Counted from the stretch's first letter, positions 17,035 through 25,355 are shown. The stretch: 64,000 nucleotides of DNA from Ferrovibrio sp. MS7 (GCF_038404985.1 NZ_JBBKBA010000001.1:2508001-2572000), one strand, 5' to 3'. Translations and numbers: made by a program. Notes: generated by a model not told the origin, from the letters alone.

Positions 17035-17787
17035 CTATTCCAACAGGCCGTGGCGCGCCAGGATGTTGGTGGCAATGCCGTTCTTGCTGATCCGCTCCAT
17101 GCCCTGCTCGAATTCCGCCAGCAGGCTTTCGCCGCCGATCCTGGAGCGTGAGACCATCAAGTGCAGGGTTGAGCGCGAGAGCGGCTGATCAGAAAAGCGG
17201 AACAGGCGGCGCGGCAATTCCTCGCTGCGCATCAGATGCCAGCCAACCGGCTTGCTGACGACGAAGAAATCGACGCGGCCAGCCTGGATCATCTTCAGGC
17301 AACTGGCGGCAGCGGTGGTTTCGATCTGCCGCGCCGTGCCGTTTTCGAGCAGCGCGCGCAAGGCTGGCTGCGGTGTCCAGCCGAGCGGCAGACAGGCACG
17401 CGGCCCCGGCATGCCAGGGCCGATTGCCTTCACCGCAGCATCGCGTTCGCTGCTGCTCAGCACATAGGTGTCGATGTTAAACAGCGCGCTGGAGAAGAAA
17501 AAGCTGGAGGCACGCTCGGGCGAGGGCACATAGGGCAGGGCGGCGTCGTAGCGCCCGAGCTTGGTTTCCTCCAGCGCACGATTCCAGGAAGTGTAGGCAA
17601 TGGATGTTTCGCGTCCCGAGGCGCTGAACGCAGCGCGAACCAGTTCAGTCAGGGCGCCGCCATCGGGCAGCTTGGGATCGGCGAAAGGGGGGTAGTCGGT
17701 GCCGGTGACCAGCCGCAGCGGTTCTGCCGCCGGCACAGGGGCGGCAGCCAGCAGAAGCGGCAAAAGAAGCAGGAGCCGGCGCAGCAT
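17035..17787 (-). CDS. Periplasmic substrate-binding protein, amino-acid ABC transporter type (SBP_bac_3)
   Basis: A 250-residue exported protein. The signal peptide MLRRLLLLLPLLLAAAPVPA is followed by LRLVTGTDYPPFADPKLPDGG, then SWNRALEETKLGRYDAALPY and later a segment on sensing hydrophobic ligand contacts. This matches family-3 binding proteins. No permease or ATPase gene is near, so it is an orphan that may act as a sensor or feed an unlinked transporter. The gene lies just upstream (minus strand) of the HMCES gene. Confidence 0.75.
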   Translation of the reverse strand: MLRRLLLLLPLLLAAAPVPAAEPLRLVTGTDYPPFADPKLPDGGALTELVRAAFSASGRETSIAYTSWNRALEETKLGRYDAALPYVPSPERASSFFFSSALFNIDTYVLSSSERDAAVKAIGPGMPGPRACLPLGWTPQPALRALLENGTARQIETTAAASCLKMIQAGRVDFFVVSKPVGWHLMRSEELPRRLFRFSDQPLSRSTLHLMVSRSRIGGESLLAEFEQGMERISKNGIATNILARHGLLE

Positions 17788-17849
17788 GCCGCGACGTTAT
17801 GCGGTTTTGCCGGTCGCCGGAAGGGGCTGGCAGACACAAGCCGGGCGGC

Positions 17850-18593
17850 TTACCCCAGCGTGGCGAACCAGGGGAAGGTTTCCAGCAGGAAATAGCTGAA
17901 CTGCCCAAGGCTGTTGGTGAAGATCAGCACGCCAGTGGTGACCAGCAGGGCGCCGGCGGCAATCTCCACCTTGCGCATGTGACGGCGGAAACGCTGCATG
18001 AAGCGCATGAACGGCTTCATCGCCAGGGCCGCGAGCAGGAACGGGATGCCAAGGCCGAGAGCGTAGGTGGCGAGCAGCGAAACGCCGTAGCTGAGATCCG
18101 AGCGGCTGCCGGCGATGGTCAGGATGCTGGCCAGGATCGGCCCGATGCAGGGCGTCCAGCCAAAGGCGAAGGCGAGGCCGATGACATAGGCGCCGAGCCA
18201 TGAGGTCGGCCGGTTTTCCGGATTGATGCGGGCCTCGCGGTAGAGCAGGCCGATCTTCAGCAGCCCCATGAAATGCAGGCCGAACAGGATGATGATGCCG
18301 CCGGCAATCTTGCCGATGATGTCGAGATGCTGCACCACAAGCTGATTGATCGCCGAAGCCGAGGCGCCCATGATCACGAACACGGTGGAAAAGCCGAGCA
18401 CGAAGGCGATGGCCGCCATCAGCACGCGGCGTGTTTCCGCCTTGTCGATCTCCTGGCGCTCCAGCATCTCGTCCAGCGACGTGCCGGCGACGAAGCAGAG
18501 ATAGGCCGGCACCAGCGGCAGCACGCAGGGGCTGAGAAAGCTCAGCGCCCCGGCACCGGCGGCGACGGCATAGGAAACATCGAGACCGTTCAT
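17850..18593 (-). CDS. ccdA: CcdA-type cytochrome c biogenesis / thiol-disulfide transmembrane protein
   Basis: A 247-residue inner-membrane protein with six hydrophobic segments. It carries the two redox-active cysteines expected of CcdA/DsbD: Cys23 in LSPCVLPLVPAYL and the cysteine in FGWTPCIGPILASI. It shuttles reducing equivalents from cytoplasmic thioredoxin to periplasmic thiol proteins, for cytochrome c maturation or sulfur metabolism. It lies nine bases downstream of the YedE gene on the same strand, so a sulfur-linked role is plausible. Confidence 0.88.
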   Translation of the reverse strand: MNGLDVSYAVAAGAGALSFLSPCVLPLVPAYLCFVAGTSLDEMLERQEIDKAETRRVLMAAIAFVLGFSTVFVIMGASASAINQLVVQHLDIIGKIAGGIIILFGLHFMGLLKIGLLYREARINPENRPTSWLGAYVIGLAFAFGWTPCIGPILASILTIAGSRSDLSYGVSLLATYALGLGIPFLLAALAMKPFMRFMQRFRRHMRKVEIAAGALLVTTGVLIFTNSLGQFSYFLLETFPWFATLG

Positions 18594-18602
18594 CTGGTTC
18601 CT

Positions 18603-19703
18603 TCAGCGCGCGGCGAACAGGGCGCGCACGGCATCGCGCAGATTGCCCTCTTCGAGATAGCGCACCCCCAGCACGCCGCCAAGGCAGATGCCGCCGAAGG
18701 CGATCACACTGGAGAGAGCCAGGGTTGAAAAGCCCGTAAGGCCCTGGCCGATGGTGCAGCCGAGCGCGAAGACGCCGCCGACGCCCATCAGCGCGCCGCC
18801 GAGCAGATGGCCGATCAGGTCGTCGCGGCTGGAAAAGCTTTCGATGCGGAAACTGCCGTCGAGCTTCGCCACCAGGAAGGCGCCGAGGATCATGCCGCCC
18901 ACGGTGCTGATGCCGAAATTCAGTGTCGCGCCGGTGAAGGTCATCAGGTAGAGCAGGCTGTCGGCCACCGGCGCCACGAAGGTGACGGAAGCCAGCGGTA
19001 CCGGTTCGAATTCGTCGTTGCCGAGAATCCCGGTAACGGCCCAGCCGGCGACCGCGATCAGCCCGACGCCGATGCCGCCAATCACCAGCTTAGGTCTGGC
19101 GCGGAAGCGGGCATTGCTCAAGGCATAGGCCACCAGGCCACCGCCGATGCCGAGTGCCAGCAGGATGCGCAGGGGACGGGCCGGCAGGCCGAGCGCGGCG
19201 AACAGATCGGGCAGGGACTGGGTCGGAATGCCGCGCGCCTTGAGGTCGATCACCGTCAGGCCCTCGAACCATTGCCGCGCCGGGCCGATGATGCCGCGCA
19301 AGGTGGCGTAGGCGGTGACGCCCAGCACCAGCAGGGCGACCAGGGATTTCAGGTTGCCGGCACCGAAGCGGACCAGGGTGCGGCTGCCGCAGCCGCCGGC
19401 CTGCACCATGCCGAAGCCGAATACCAGGCCGCCGAGTAGGGCGCCCAGCCAGCCGAGATTGGTGGTGGCGTAGATGGCCCCATCCAGGTTCACCAGGCCG
19501 GCCAGATGCAGGCCCTGGGCGCCCAGGATGGCGGTGCCGATGGCCAGCAGCCAGGCGCGGAACCGGCTGCCATCGCCCAGCAGGACCAGGTCGCTGATAC
19601 CGCCCATGGTGCAGAAGTTGGTCCGCTGTACCAGGCCGCCGAAAATCACGCCCAGCAGCAATCCGCCGCCATTCACCAGCAGCGCCGTCGAAATCTCACC
19701 CAT
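18603..19703 (-). CDS. YeeE/YedE family transporter (thiosulfate/sulfur-compound permease, TsuA-like)
   Basis: A 366-residue membrane protein with about nine to ten helices. It shows the three conserved cysteine segments of the family: RTNFCTMGGISD near the N-terminus, QAGGCGSRTLVRFGAGN, and LGCTIGQGLTGFSTL towards the C-terminus. Characterised members (TsuA) import thiosulfate through a cysteine-lined path. The start was placed at 19703, before ISTALLVNGGGLLLG; a longer reading to 20060 would run antisense through tusA. It is divergent from tusA, its usual partner, and co-oriented with ccdA. Confidence 0.88.
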   Translation of the reverse strand: MGEISTALLVNGGGLLLGVIFGGLVQRTNFCTMGGISDLVLLGDGSRFRAWLLAIGTAILGAQGLHLAGLVNLDGAIYATTNLGWLGALLGGLVFGFGMVQAGGCGSRTLVRFGAGNLKSLVALLVLGVTAYATLRGIIGPARQWFEGLTVIDLKARGIPTQSLPDLFAALGLPARPLRILLALGIGGGLVAYALSNARFRARPKLVIGGIGVGLIAVAGWAVTGILGNDEFEPVPLASVTFVAPVADSLLYLMTFTGATLNFGISTVGGMILGAFLVAKLDGSFRIESFSSRDDLIGHLLGGALMGVGGVFALGCTIGQGLTGFSTLALSSVIAFGGICLGGVLGVRYLEEGNLRDAVRALFAAR

Positions 19704-19770
19704 CGCGGCCGGCTCCCTAAAACGCCCCCGACGCCGAAGAGCGCCAAGGGTTTCCAAAATTGTCGCTGTG

Positions 19771-19776
19771 ATTATA
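19771..19776 (-). promoter_or_regulatory. Candidate -10 box for the yedE-ccdA transcript
   Basis: TATAAT on the minus strand, 68 bases upstream of the YedE start, inside the divergent 141-bp region with tusA. No convincing -35 stands 17 bases upstream, so the call rests on the -10 alone. Confidence 0.3.
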
Positions 19777-19844
19777 TAAACAACAGGGCGAAAGTGAAGT
19801 TTCGGCCATTCTCGCTTGTTGGTCGGTGGAATGAGGGTGCGGCG

Positions 19845-20069
19845 ATGAGCCAGGTTCTGGATTTGCGTGGGCTGACTTGCCCGCTGCCGGTGTTGCGCAC
19901 CAAGAAGGCGATGCAGTCGGTGCCCAAGGGCGGCAGCCTGACCGTGGAAGCGACAGACCCGGCGACCCAGGCGGATATTCCGGCTTTGTGCGAAGCAGCC
20001 GGCTACACACTGCTGAGCAGCACTGAAGCCAACGGCATATATACTTTCAATATTCAGCATCCGGGCTGA
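19845..20069 (+). CDS. tusA: TusA-family sulfurtransferase
   Basis: A 74-residue protein with the TusA signature LDLRGLTCPLPVLRTKKAM, persulfide-carrying Cys12 in the CPxP motif. TusA-like proteins hand sulfane sulfur to molybdopterin, tRNA thiolation or thiosulfate-oxidation routes. Its gene is divergent from a YeeE/YedE transporter, which elsewhere is commonly fused or linked with TusA. The start at 19845 gives the normal family length. Confidence 0.9.
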   Translation: MSQVLDLRGLTCPLPVLRTKKAMQSVPKGGSLTVEATDPATQADIPALCEAAGYTLLSSTEANGIYTFNIQHPG

Positions 20070-20132
20070 AGCGGGCGTTGGCGCGCTGGCACGAATCCGC
20101 TACGCTGCCAGTAACAGTAACAGGGATGCCTG

Positions 20133-20342
20133 ATGGCAAAGTTGACCGCTTCCGACATCGTTCCGGGCCAGCGTTTCGAGCAGCGTCAGGGCTTCACCTG
20201 GCGGGTGGCACGCCTGATCCAGTTCCCCAGCGAGGATGTGGTGCATGTGCAGCTCATTAATGAGCGCGATGCCAGCAGCACCAAGACCGTTTCGGTCAGC
20301 GCCTTGCTCGACCGCCACATGTTCCGCCTCATCGACAAGTGA
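20133..20342 (+). CDS. Small hypothetical protein (69 aa)
   Basis: A 69-residue protein beginning MAKLTASDIVPGQRFEQR, with WRVARLIQFPSEDVVHVQLINE and a C-terminal SVSALLDRHMFRLIDK. It looks like a compact all-beta fold. It has no signal peptide, membrane segment or cysteine. I do not recognise the family. Coding is supported by a clean frame, codon use like its neighbours and tight linkage: the lipoprotein start follows within nine bases. Confidence 0.65.
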   Translation: MAKLTASDIVPGQRFEQRQGFTWRVARLIQFPSEDVVHVQLINERDASSTKTVSVSALLDRHMFRLIDK

Positions 20343-20350
20343 TCCAGGCT

Positions 20351-20881
20351 ATGCCGTATCGGCCAGCCATTGCCACGCTGATCCTGGCGCTGGTGCTGGC
20401 TGGCTGTTCCGGCATGAAGGCGATGGCCGATAAACCGGCGGAACCGCCCGCTGCCGATGCTGCGCCTGTCGATCTGCCGCCGCCACCTGCGATGGTGGAG
20501 ATGAAGGCGGAACCGATGCCGGCGCCACCGCCGGCGCCCCCGCCAACTCCCGCGCCGCCAGTGCCGCGTTTCGCCGGCCATGTCGCCAGTTTCAAAAACC
20601 TGGGTGACGCCGAACGCGGCTGGGTTGCTTTGTCGAAGCGCTATTCCATTTTGCAGGGTTTGATGCCCCGTTACGTCGAAGTCGATCTCGGCAGCAGCCG
20701 CGGAAAGACCGTGCGCGTGCTGCTCGGCGGCTTTGTCGACCGCGATGCCGCCCGCGCTTATTGCTACGATATGCGCCGCGAAGGCCTGTTCTGCGCACCG
20801 CATCCCTTGCCAAGTGCGGCGCCCTTGCCGAACCCCGGTTCTCCCTCGCCGAGTCCAGGTTCCTTATCGAACGCGGGCTGA
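20351..20881 (+). CDS. SPOR-domain lipoprotein
   Basis: A 176-residue protein. A lipoprotein signal (lipobox LAGC, Cys19) is followed by a long proline/alanine-rich spacer. The last third is a SPOR-like fold: RFAGHVASFKNLGDAERGW, then VDLGSSRGKTVRVLLGGFVDRDAARAYC. SPOR domains bind denuded peptidoglycan at division sites. Whether the lipoprotein sits in the outer membrane cannot be told. A GTG at 20339 would add four residues. Confidence 0.75.
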   Translation: MPYRPAIATLILALVLAGCSGMKAMADKPAEPPAADAAPVDLPPPPAMVEMKAEPMPAPPPAPPPTPAPPVPRFAGHVASFKNLGDAERGWVALSKRYSILQGLMPRYVEVDLGSSRGKTVRVLLGGFVDRDAARAYCYDMRREGLFCAPHPLPSAAPLPNPGSPSPSPGSLSNAG

Positions 20882-20977
20882 ACGCGTAGATAACACGCGC
20901 AGTCCGAGGTTGCAGTTCCACGGTTGCGCATTTAGTATCCTTCTAAATAAGCCCCCAGACGCAAGGATTGCAGTCGC

Positions 20978-21865
20978 GTGACGGTGAATAAGTCCGTCGT
21001 TCAGGAGACCCTCCGGCTTATCGGCGTGGTTGAAAACCAAAGCCGTGAGCTGATGGCTTTTTGCCAGGACTCCTCGAATTCCAGCCCGCATTTTCAGGAC
21101 TACAAACGCTTCGTCGAGAAGATTGAGCATTTCTATGTCTTCGTCGATCTGGTGGAAGGCCGCATCCCGGAATTCGAGACGGCCAAGCGGGAACCGCTGA
21201 ACAAGCATCTCTCGAAGATCCGCTGGAAGGTCATCATCCTGGAACTCGATACCACGCGTATCTACCTGGTGAAGATCACCCAGTCCGGCCGCAAGCTGCC
21301 GCTTGGCGCGCGCGAGTTCCTGGTCCGCCGGCTCGAGCGCCTGAGCGAGATTTCGCAATACTACGACCGCTTCGGCGAAGAGCATGAATTGGCGCCGCCG
21401 GCCCAGGCGCTGATCGAGGCGGTGGAGAAGCTGCTGCGGGCCGGCATCGAGCAGGCGCCACGGCTCGAGGAATTCACCAATTCGATGACGAATACGCCGC
21501 TGCCGCGTCCCTCAGCGACGCCGATGCAGCCAACCATGGCGCCGACCAGCAGCTATTCGATGGCGGAAACCATCCGCCTGGATCCGGCGCGCATGCGGCA
21601 GCCATTGCTGCCGGTGGTGCCGGAGAAGGTGAATGTGAAAGAGACCTGGGGCCGCTTCTATGTCGAGAAGGGCTCGCTGGTGGCGGTATCGCAGGCCTGC
21701 AAGGTGGCCTCCATCTCCATCGACCAGCTTGCGACAAAGCTGGGCCTGAGCCGCGTAGCTCTGTCGCTGATGCTCAGCGGCCAGGATCCGATGCCGCGCC
21801 AGGCGGTAGACAAGCTGCAGCAATTCATGGGCGAGCAGGCTCGTCGCGTGCGGCCGGAACGCTGA
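20978..21865 (+). CDS. Unknown protein with C-terminal helix-turn-helix
   Basis: A 295-residue cytoplasmic protein starting at GTG 20978. Residues 1-165 look largely helical (RLIGVVENQSRELMAF ... FVEKIEHFYVFVDLVEGR ... REFLVRRLERLSEISQYY). A proline/threonine-rich linker follows at about 170-215. Residues 239-284 resemble an XRE-type helix-turn-helix: ISIDQLATKLGLSRVALSLMLSGQ. I do not recognise the N-terminal domain. The architecture suggests a transcription regulator with a helical sensor or oligomerisation domain (inference). A weak AAGGA lies ten bases before the start. No partner gene is close except comEC downstream. Confidence 0.65.
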   Translation: MTVNKSVVQETLRLIGVVENQSRELMAFCQDSSNSSPHFQDYKRFVEKIEHFYVFVDLVEGRIPEFETAKREPLNKHLSKIRWKVIILELDTTRIYLVKITQSGRKLPLGAREFLVRRLERLSEISQYYDRFGEEHELAPPAQALIEAVEKLLRAGIEQAPRLEEFTNSMTNTPLPRPSATPMQPTMAPTSSYSMAETIRLDPARMRQPLLPVVPEKVNVKETWGRFYVEKGSLVAVSQACKVASISIDQLATKLGLSRVALSLMLSGQDPMPRQAVDKLQQFMGEQARRVRPER

Positions 21866-21941
21866 TCGTTTTGGGGCGCTGATCCTGTTCCCGATTTAAG
21901 CCGGCTTGCCGCCGCCAGCCGATCCGGCACAGGATCGCGCC

Positions 21942-24218
21942 ATGGCGCTGCCATCCTTTCCTTTCACCGGTTTGTGGCCCAGCCTGCGGCATGGGTTGCG
22001 CCTGCGGCTGCAGGCGATAGCGGCTTTTCGCCCCTGGCCGGCGCTGCTGGCCGAGCGCGAACGCTGGTTCCTGTGGTTGCCGGTTCTGCTCGGGCTCGGC
22101 ATCGCACTCTACTTCCTGCTGCCCAAGGCACCGGCGGCAATGCCGCTGCGCATCCTCGTCACGCTCGGTTTGGTGTTGCTGCTTGGGCTGATCTGGCGCC
22201 GTCCGGTTTGGGCGGTGGCCTTCGCGCCGCTGGTGTTGCTGCTCGGCGGCCTCTGGCTGGCGGCCGAGCGGGCAGAAGATGTGGCGGCGCCGGTGCTGCA
22301 GCGGCGCCTGCCGGCGAGCTGGATCGAAGGCCGCGTGCTGCTGGTGGAGCCGCGCGACCATGGCCATCGCCTGACCATCGATCAGGCCTGGATCGAAAAG
22401 CTGGAGCCGGAAGCGACGCCGGCACGGCTGCGCGTTACTCTGCGCCAGGGTGGTGAAGGCCTCAGGCCCGGCGAGCGTGTACGCCTGCGCGCCGTGCTCG
22501 GTCCGCCATCCGGCCCGGTGATGCCCGGCGCCTTCGATTTCGCGCGCACTGCTTGGTTTCAGCGCATTGGCGCCATCGGCACCGCCAATGGCGCGGTGGA
22601 AATCCTGCCACCACTCCCGGCATCGAGCCTGGATGCCTGGGGCGATGCCTGGCGGATTGGCCTTGCCAACGCGCAGCAACGCCTGACCGAACGCATCCTT
22701 GCCGCGCTGGATGGCGCCGATGGTGCCATTGCTGCCGCGCTGATGACCGGCGTGCGTGGTCCGATCCCGGAAGAGATCGACGATGCCTTCCGCGATTCCG
22801 GCCTCGCGCATATCCTCTCAATCTCCGGCCTGCATCTGGCGCTGGTCTCCGGCATCCTGTTCGCCGCCATTCGCGGCTTGCTGGCACTGCTGCCTTATGC
22901 CGCGCTGCATTGGCCGATCAAGAAGATTGCCGCTGTTGCCGCACTGATTGGCGCTGCCGCCTATATGCTGATCTCGGGTTCTGCGCTGGCAACACAGCGT
23001 TCGTTTCTCATGGTCGCCTTGGCGCTCGGTGCGGTGTTGCTTGACCGCCAGGCGCTCAGCCTGCGCAGTCTGGCGCTGGCGGCTTTGCTCTTGCTGCTGC
23101 TGGCGCCGGAAAGCCTGCTCGATGCCGGCTTCCAGATGAGTTTCGGCGCCGTGGCGGCGCTGATCGCCAGCTACGAAGCACTGGAGCAGCCGCTGGCGCG
23201 CTGGCGGGGACAGGCCGGGCCGTTGCGCATGGCGGGCTTGTGGCTCGCCGGCGTGCTGCTCAGCAGTTTCGTCGCCGGTATCGGCTCAGGGCTGTTCGCG
23301 GCCTATCACTTCAACCGCTTTGCCGATTATGCATTGATCGCCAACCTGATCGCCTCGCCGCTGGTATCGTTCTGGATCATGCCGCTGGCCATGCTGGCCT
23401 TCGCGCTGATGCCGTTCGGTCTCGAGGCTTTGGCACTGGTGCCGATGGGCTGGGGTGTCGAGGGCCTGATCGCCATTGCCGTATGGGTCGCCGGCTGGCC
23501 GGGGGCGGTGGCGACGATCCCGGCGATGCCGGCCTGGAGCCTCGGCGCCATGGCCATCGGCGGCTTGTGGCTCTGCCTGTGGCGGCTGCCCTGGCGCTGG
23601 CTCGGCCTGCTGCCGATCTGCGCCGGCCTGGCTTCGCCGCTATTCACGCCGCTGCCGGATCTGCTGATCAGCGGCGATGCCCGCCGCATTGCGTTGCGCG
23701 GTGGCAATGATGCTGATCGCTATTATTTCAGCAGCCCGGCCAACCTGCCGGCCAATGCCGCGCCGCGCGGCTTCGAGGCGGAAACCTGGTGGCGCCGCCT
23801 CGGTGCGCCAGCCCTGCTGCCCTGGCCGAATGCGCGGCGCGCGGCTGCTGCAGGCGCGGATGGTTCCCTGCGCTGCGAACCGGAAGGCTGCACTGCGCGC
23901 GTGAAAGGCTGGGTGATTGCGCTGCCGCGCGAGGAACGGGCGCTGGCCGAGGATTGCCGCCGCGCCGATATCGTGGTGGCGCCATTTCCAATACGCGGCC
24001 GCTGCGCCGGCGCGCGGCTGGTGATCGACCGCTTCGATCTCTGGCGCGAAGGCGCGCATGCGCTCTACCTGCACGACGAGGGTCGTTTCAGTCTGCGCAA
24101 GGTGGCTGCTGAGCGTGGCCTGAAGCCATGGTCGCCGCCGCGCGGCCATGGCGCGGCGAATGCCGCACAGCCGGGCAGGGGCGAAGGCGCGGTGTTGATG
24201 GACGAGCTGGGCGAGTAA
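21942..24218 (+). CDS. comEC: ComEC/Rec2 family DNA-uptake channel protein
   Basis: A 758-residue membrane protein. The N-terminal part has two to three helices and a DUF4131-like beta domain (RVRLRAVLGPPSGPVMPGAFDFART). The competence domain follows with the family motif FRDSGLAHILSISGLHLALVSG, several helices, and LDAGFQMSFGAVAALIASYE. ComEC translocates one strand of incoming DNA through the inner membrane. The C-terminal ~150 residues lack the HxHxDH metal motif of the metallo-beta-lactamase domain found in other ComECs, though [15 protein letters not shown] is a remnant. Start at 21942 rather than the longer 21906. It converges on lexA. Confidence 0.88.
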   Translation: MALPSFPFTGLWPSLRHGLRLRLQAIAAFRPWPALLAERERWFLWLPVLLGLGIALYFLLPKAPAAMPLRILVTLGLVLLLGLIWRRPVWAVAFAPLVLLLGGLWLAAERAEDVAAPVLQRRLPASWIEGRVLLVEPRDHGHRLTIDQAWIEKLEPEATPARLRVTLRQGGEGLRPGERVRLRAVLGPPSGPVMPGAFDFARTAWFQRIGAIGTANGAVEILPPLPASSLDAWGDAWRIGLANAQQRLTERILAALDGADGAIAAALMTGVRGPIPEEIDDAFRDSGLAHILSISGLHLALVSGILFAAIRGLLALLPYAALHWPIKKIAAVAALIGAAAYMLISGSALATQRSFLMVALALGAVLLDRQALSLRSLALAALLLLLLAPESLLDAGFQMSFGAVAALIASYEALEQPLARWRGQAGPLRMAGLWLAGVLLSSFVAGIGSGLFAAYHFNRFADYALIANLIASPLVSFWIMPLAMLAFALMPFGLEALALVPMGWGVEGLIAIAVWVAGWPGAVATIPAMPAWSLGAMAIGGLWLCLWRLPWRWLGLLPICAGLASPLFTPLPDLLISGDARRIALRGGNDADRYYFSSPANLPANAAPRGFEAETWWRRLGAPALLPWPNARRAAAAGADGSLRCEPEGCTARVKGWVIALPREERALAEDCRRADIVVAPFPIRGRCAGARLVIDRFDLWREGAHALYLHDEGRFSLRKVAAERGLKPWSPPRGHGAANAAQPGRGEGAVLMDELGE

Positions 24219-24247
24219 AAGAAAAGGGCGCCATCGCTGGCGCCCTT
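24215..24247 (-). terminator. Terminator of lexA
   Basis: AAGGGCGCCA (24224-24233) pairs with TGGCGCCCTT (24238-24247), loop TCGC. Read on the minus strand the stem is followed by TTCTTTTACTC, a fair U-run, so it terminates lexA; the same stem can act on comEC transcripts. Confidence 0.75.
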
Positions 24248-24270
24248 CGCTCAATCCGATATGCCGACGC

Positions 24271-25020
24271 TTAGTAGCGGCGCAGCAGGCCGACCAGGCG
24301 GCCCTGCACCTTGACCCGGTCGGGGCCGAAAATGCGGGTCTCGTAGGCGGTGTTGGCGGCTTCCAGCGCCACCGAATTGCCCTTGCGGCGCAGGCGCTTC
24401 AAGGTCACTTCCTGATCATCCACCAGCGCCACCACGATGGTGCCGTTCTCGGCATTGTCGCTGCGCTGGATCACCACGGTGTCGCCATCCAGGATGCCGG
24501 CATCCACCATCGAGTCACCGGCCACTTCCAGCGCGTAATGGTCGCCATTGCCGAGCAGGCCGATGGGCACGTCGATCTGCGTCGAGAGGTCGCGCAATGC
24601 CTCGATCGGTGTACCGGCGGCGATGCGGCCATAGAGCGGCAGGGTGACGATATCGCGGGCGTTGAACGGGCTGACGGTAACCGGCGTGCCCTGCATCGGC
24701 TGCATCATGTCGCCGGTGCCGCGCGGCATCAGGCGGTTCCGGGCCGGCGCGGCGCGGGAAGCGGTGGTGACCCCGGCGCCGGCACCGCCGCGCAGCGGCA
24801 CCGCCGAGTCGGGCAGGCGCAGCACTTCCAGGGCGCGGGCGCGGTGCGCCAGGCGGCGCAGGAAGCCGCGTTCCTCCAGCCCGGTGACCAGGCGGTGGAT
24901 GCCCGACTTCGACTTCAGCTTCATCGCTTCCTTCATTTCCTCGAAGGAGGGCGAGACGCCCGAGGTCTCGAGCCGTTCATGAATGAACATCAGCAGGTCA
25001 TGTTGCTTGCGGGTGAGCAT
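24271..25020 (-). CDS. lexA: SOS-response repressor LexA
   Basis: A 249-residue repressor/autoprotease. The N-terminal winged helix is [17 protein letters not shown] ... [11 protein letters not shown] ... [16 protein letters not shown]. After a ~45-residue linker comes the S24 protease domain with cleavage site Ala135-Gly136 (in GRIAAGTP), nucleophile Ser170 ([11 protein letters not shown]) and Lys208 (EVTLKRL). RecA filaments trigger its self-cleavage. The ATG is preceded on the minus strand by AAGGGAGAA. Two GTTC-N7-GTTC-like sites upstream indicate autoregulation. The linker is somewhat longer than in many LexA proteins. Confidence 0.95.
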   Translation of the reverse strand: MLTRKQHDLLMFIHERLETSGVSPSFEEMKEAMKLKSKSGIHRLVTGLEERGFLRRLAHRARALEVLRLPDSAVPLRGGAGAGVTTASRAAPARNRLMPRGTGDMMQPMQGTPVTVSPFNARDIVTLPLYGRIAAGTPIEALRDLSTQIDVPIGLLGNGDHYALEVAGDSMVDAGILDGDTVVIQRSDNAENGTIVVALVDDQEVTLKRLRRKGNSVALEAANTAYETRIFGPDRVKVQGRLVGLLRRY

Positions 25021-25103
25021 CCGCTTTCTCCCTTGCCCTGAGTGTTCCGCCTCGGTGCTTTATCTGGCCTGGGAAACCAGAAGATTGGGGGCACTGATTT
25101 GGA

Positions 25104-25118
25104 ACGAAATTGAAACCT
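25104..25118 (-). promoter_or_regulatory. SOS box for lexA, one mismatch (GTTT-N7-GTTC on minus strand)
   Basis: On the plus strand GAAC (25104-25107), seven bases, AAAC (25115-25118). On the lexA strand this reads GTTT-N7-GTTC, one change from the alphaproteobacterial LexA box GTTC-N7-GTTC. It is 84 bases upstream of the lexA start. Confidence 0.55.
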
Positions 25119-25127
25119 GGTGGATGT

Positions 25128-25142
25128 TCTAAATTGGTTCTG
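25128..25142 (+). promoter_or_regulatory. Consensus SOS box (GTTC-N7-GTTC)
   Basis: GTTC (25128-25131), TAAATTG, GTTC (25139-25142): an exact match to the alphaproteobacterial LexA operator. It lies between lexA and the chemoreceptor gene, 24 bases from the second, imperfect box. It most likely serves lexA autoregulation; effects on the divergent gene are possible. Confidence 0.75.
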
Positions 25143-25355
25143 CCGGATGGTCAAGGGCTTTTTTCCACAGGCCCCACAGGTTGCGGAGCGGCGATACCGC
25201 CGACCCAAGATATACGTATCCGGCCTGAAACTGCTTCTTCACAAGCTGCCGCTGGTAGGCTGCTACCGCCTCCCTTATACCTTGGTCCAAAGCCTGTTGT
25301 GCAGGCTAGAACAAAGGCCGCAAAAGCCGCCGCTACGGCATCAGAGGGGATTGCC

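Larger units (their letters stand above)
25021..25355. other. 335-bp divergent intergenic region (lexA / chemoreceptor)
   Basis: Holds the lexA ribosome site, two LexA boxes (25104-25118, 25128-25142) and about 210 bp of leader before the chemoreceptor start. That leader contains small hairpins (for example GGTAG-GCTG-CTACC near 25256) but no convincing promoter or RNA gene that I can see. In-frame extension of the receptor back to 25110 gives no recognisable protein sequence. Confidence 0.6.

Noticed and set aside
18990-19020. GGTTCGAATTCG resembling a tRNA T-arm
   Set aside because: It lies inside the coding sequence of the YedE transporter and has no flanking cloverleaf.
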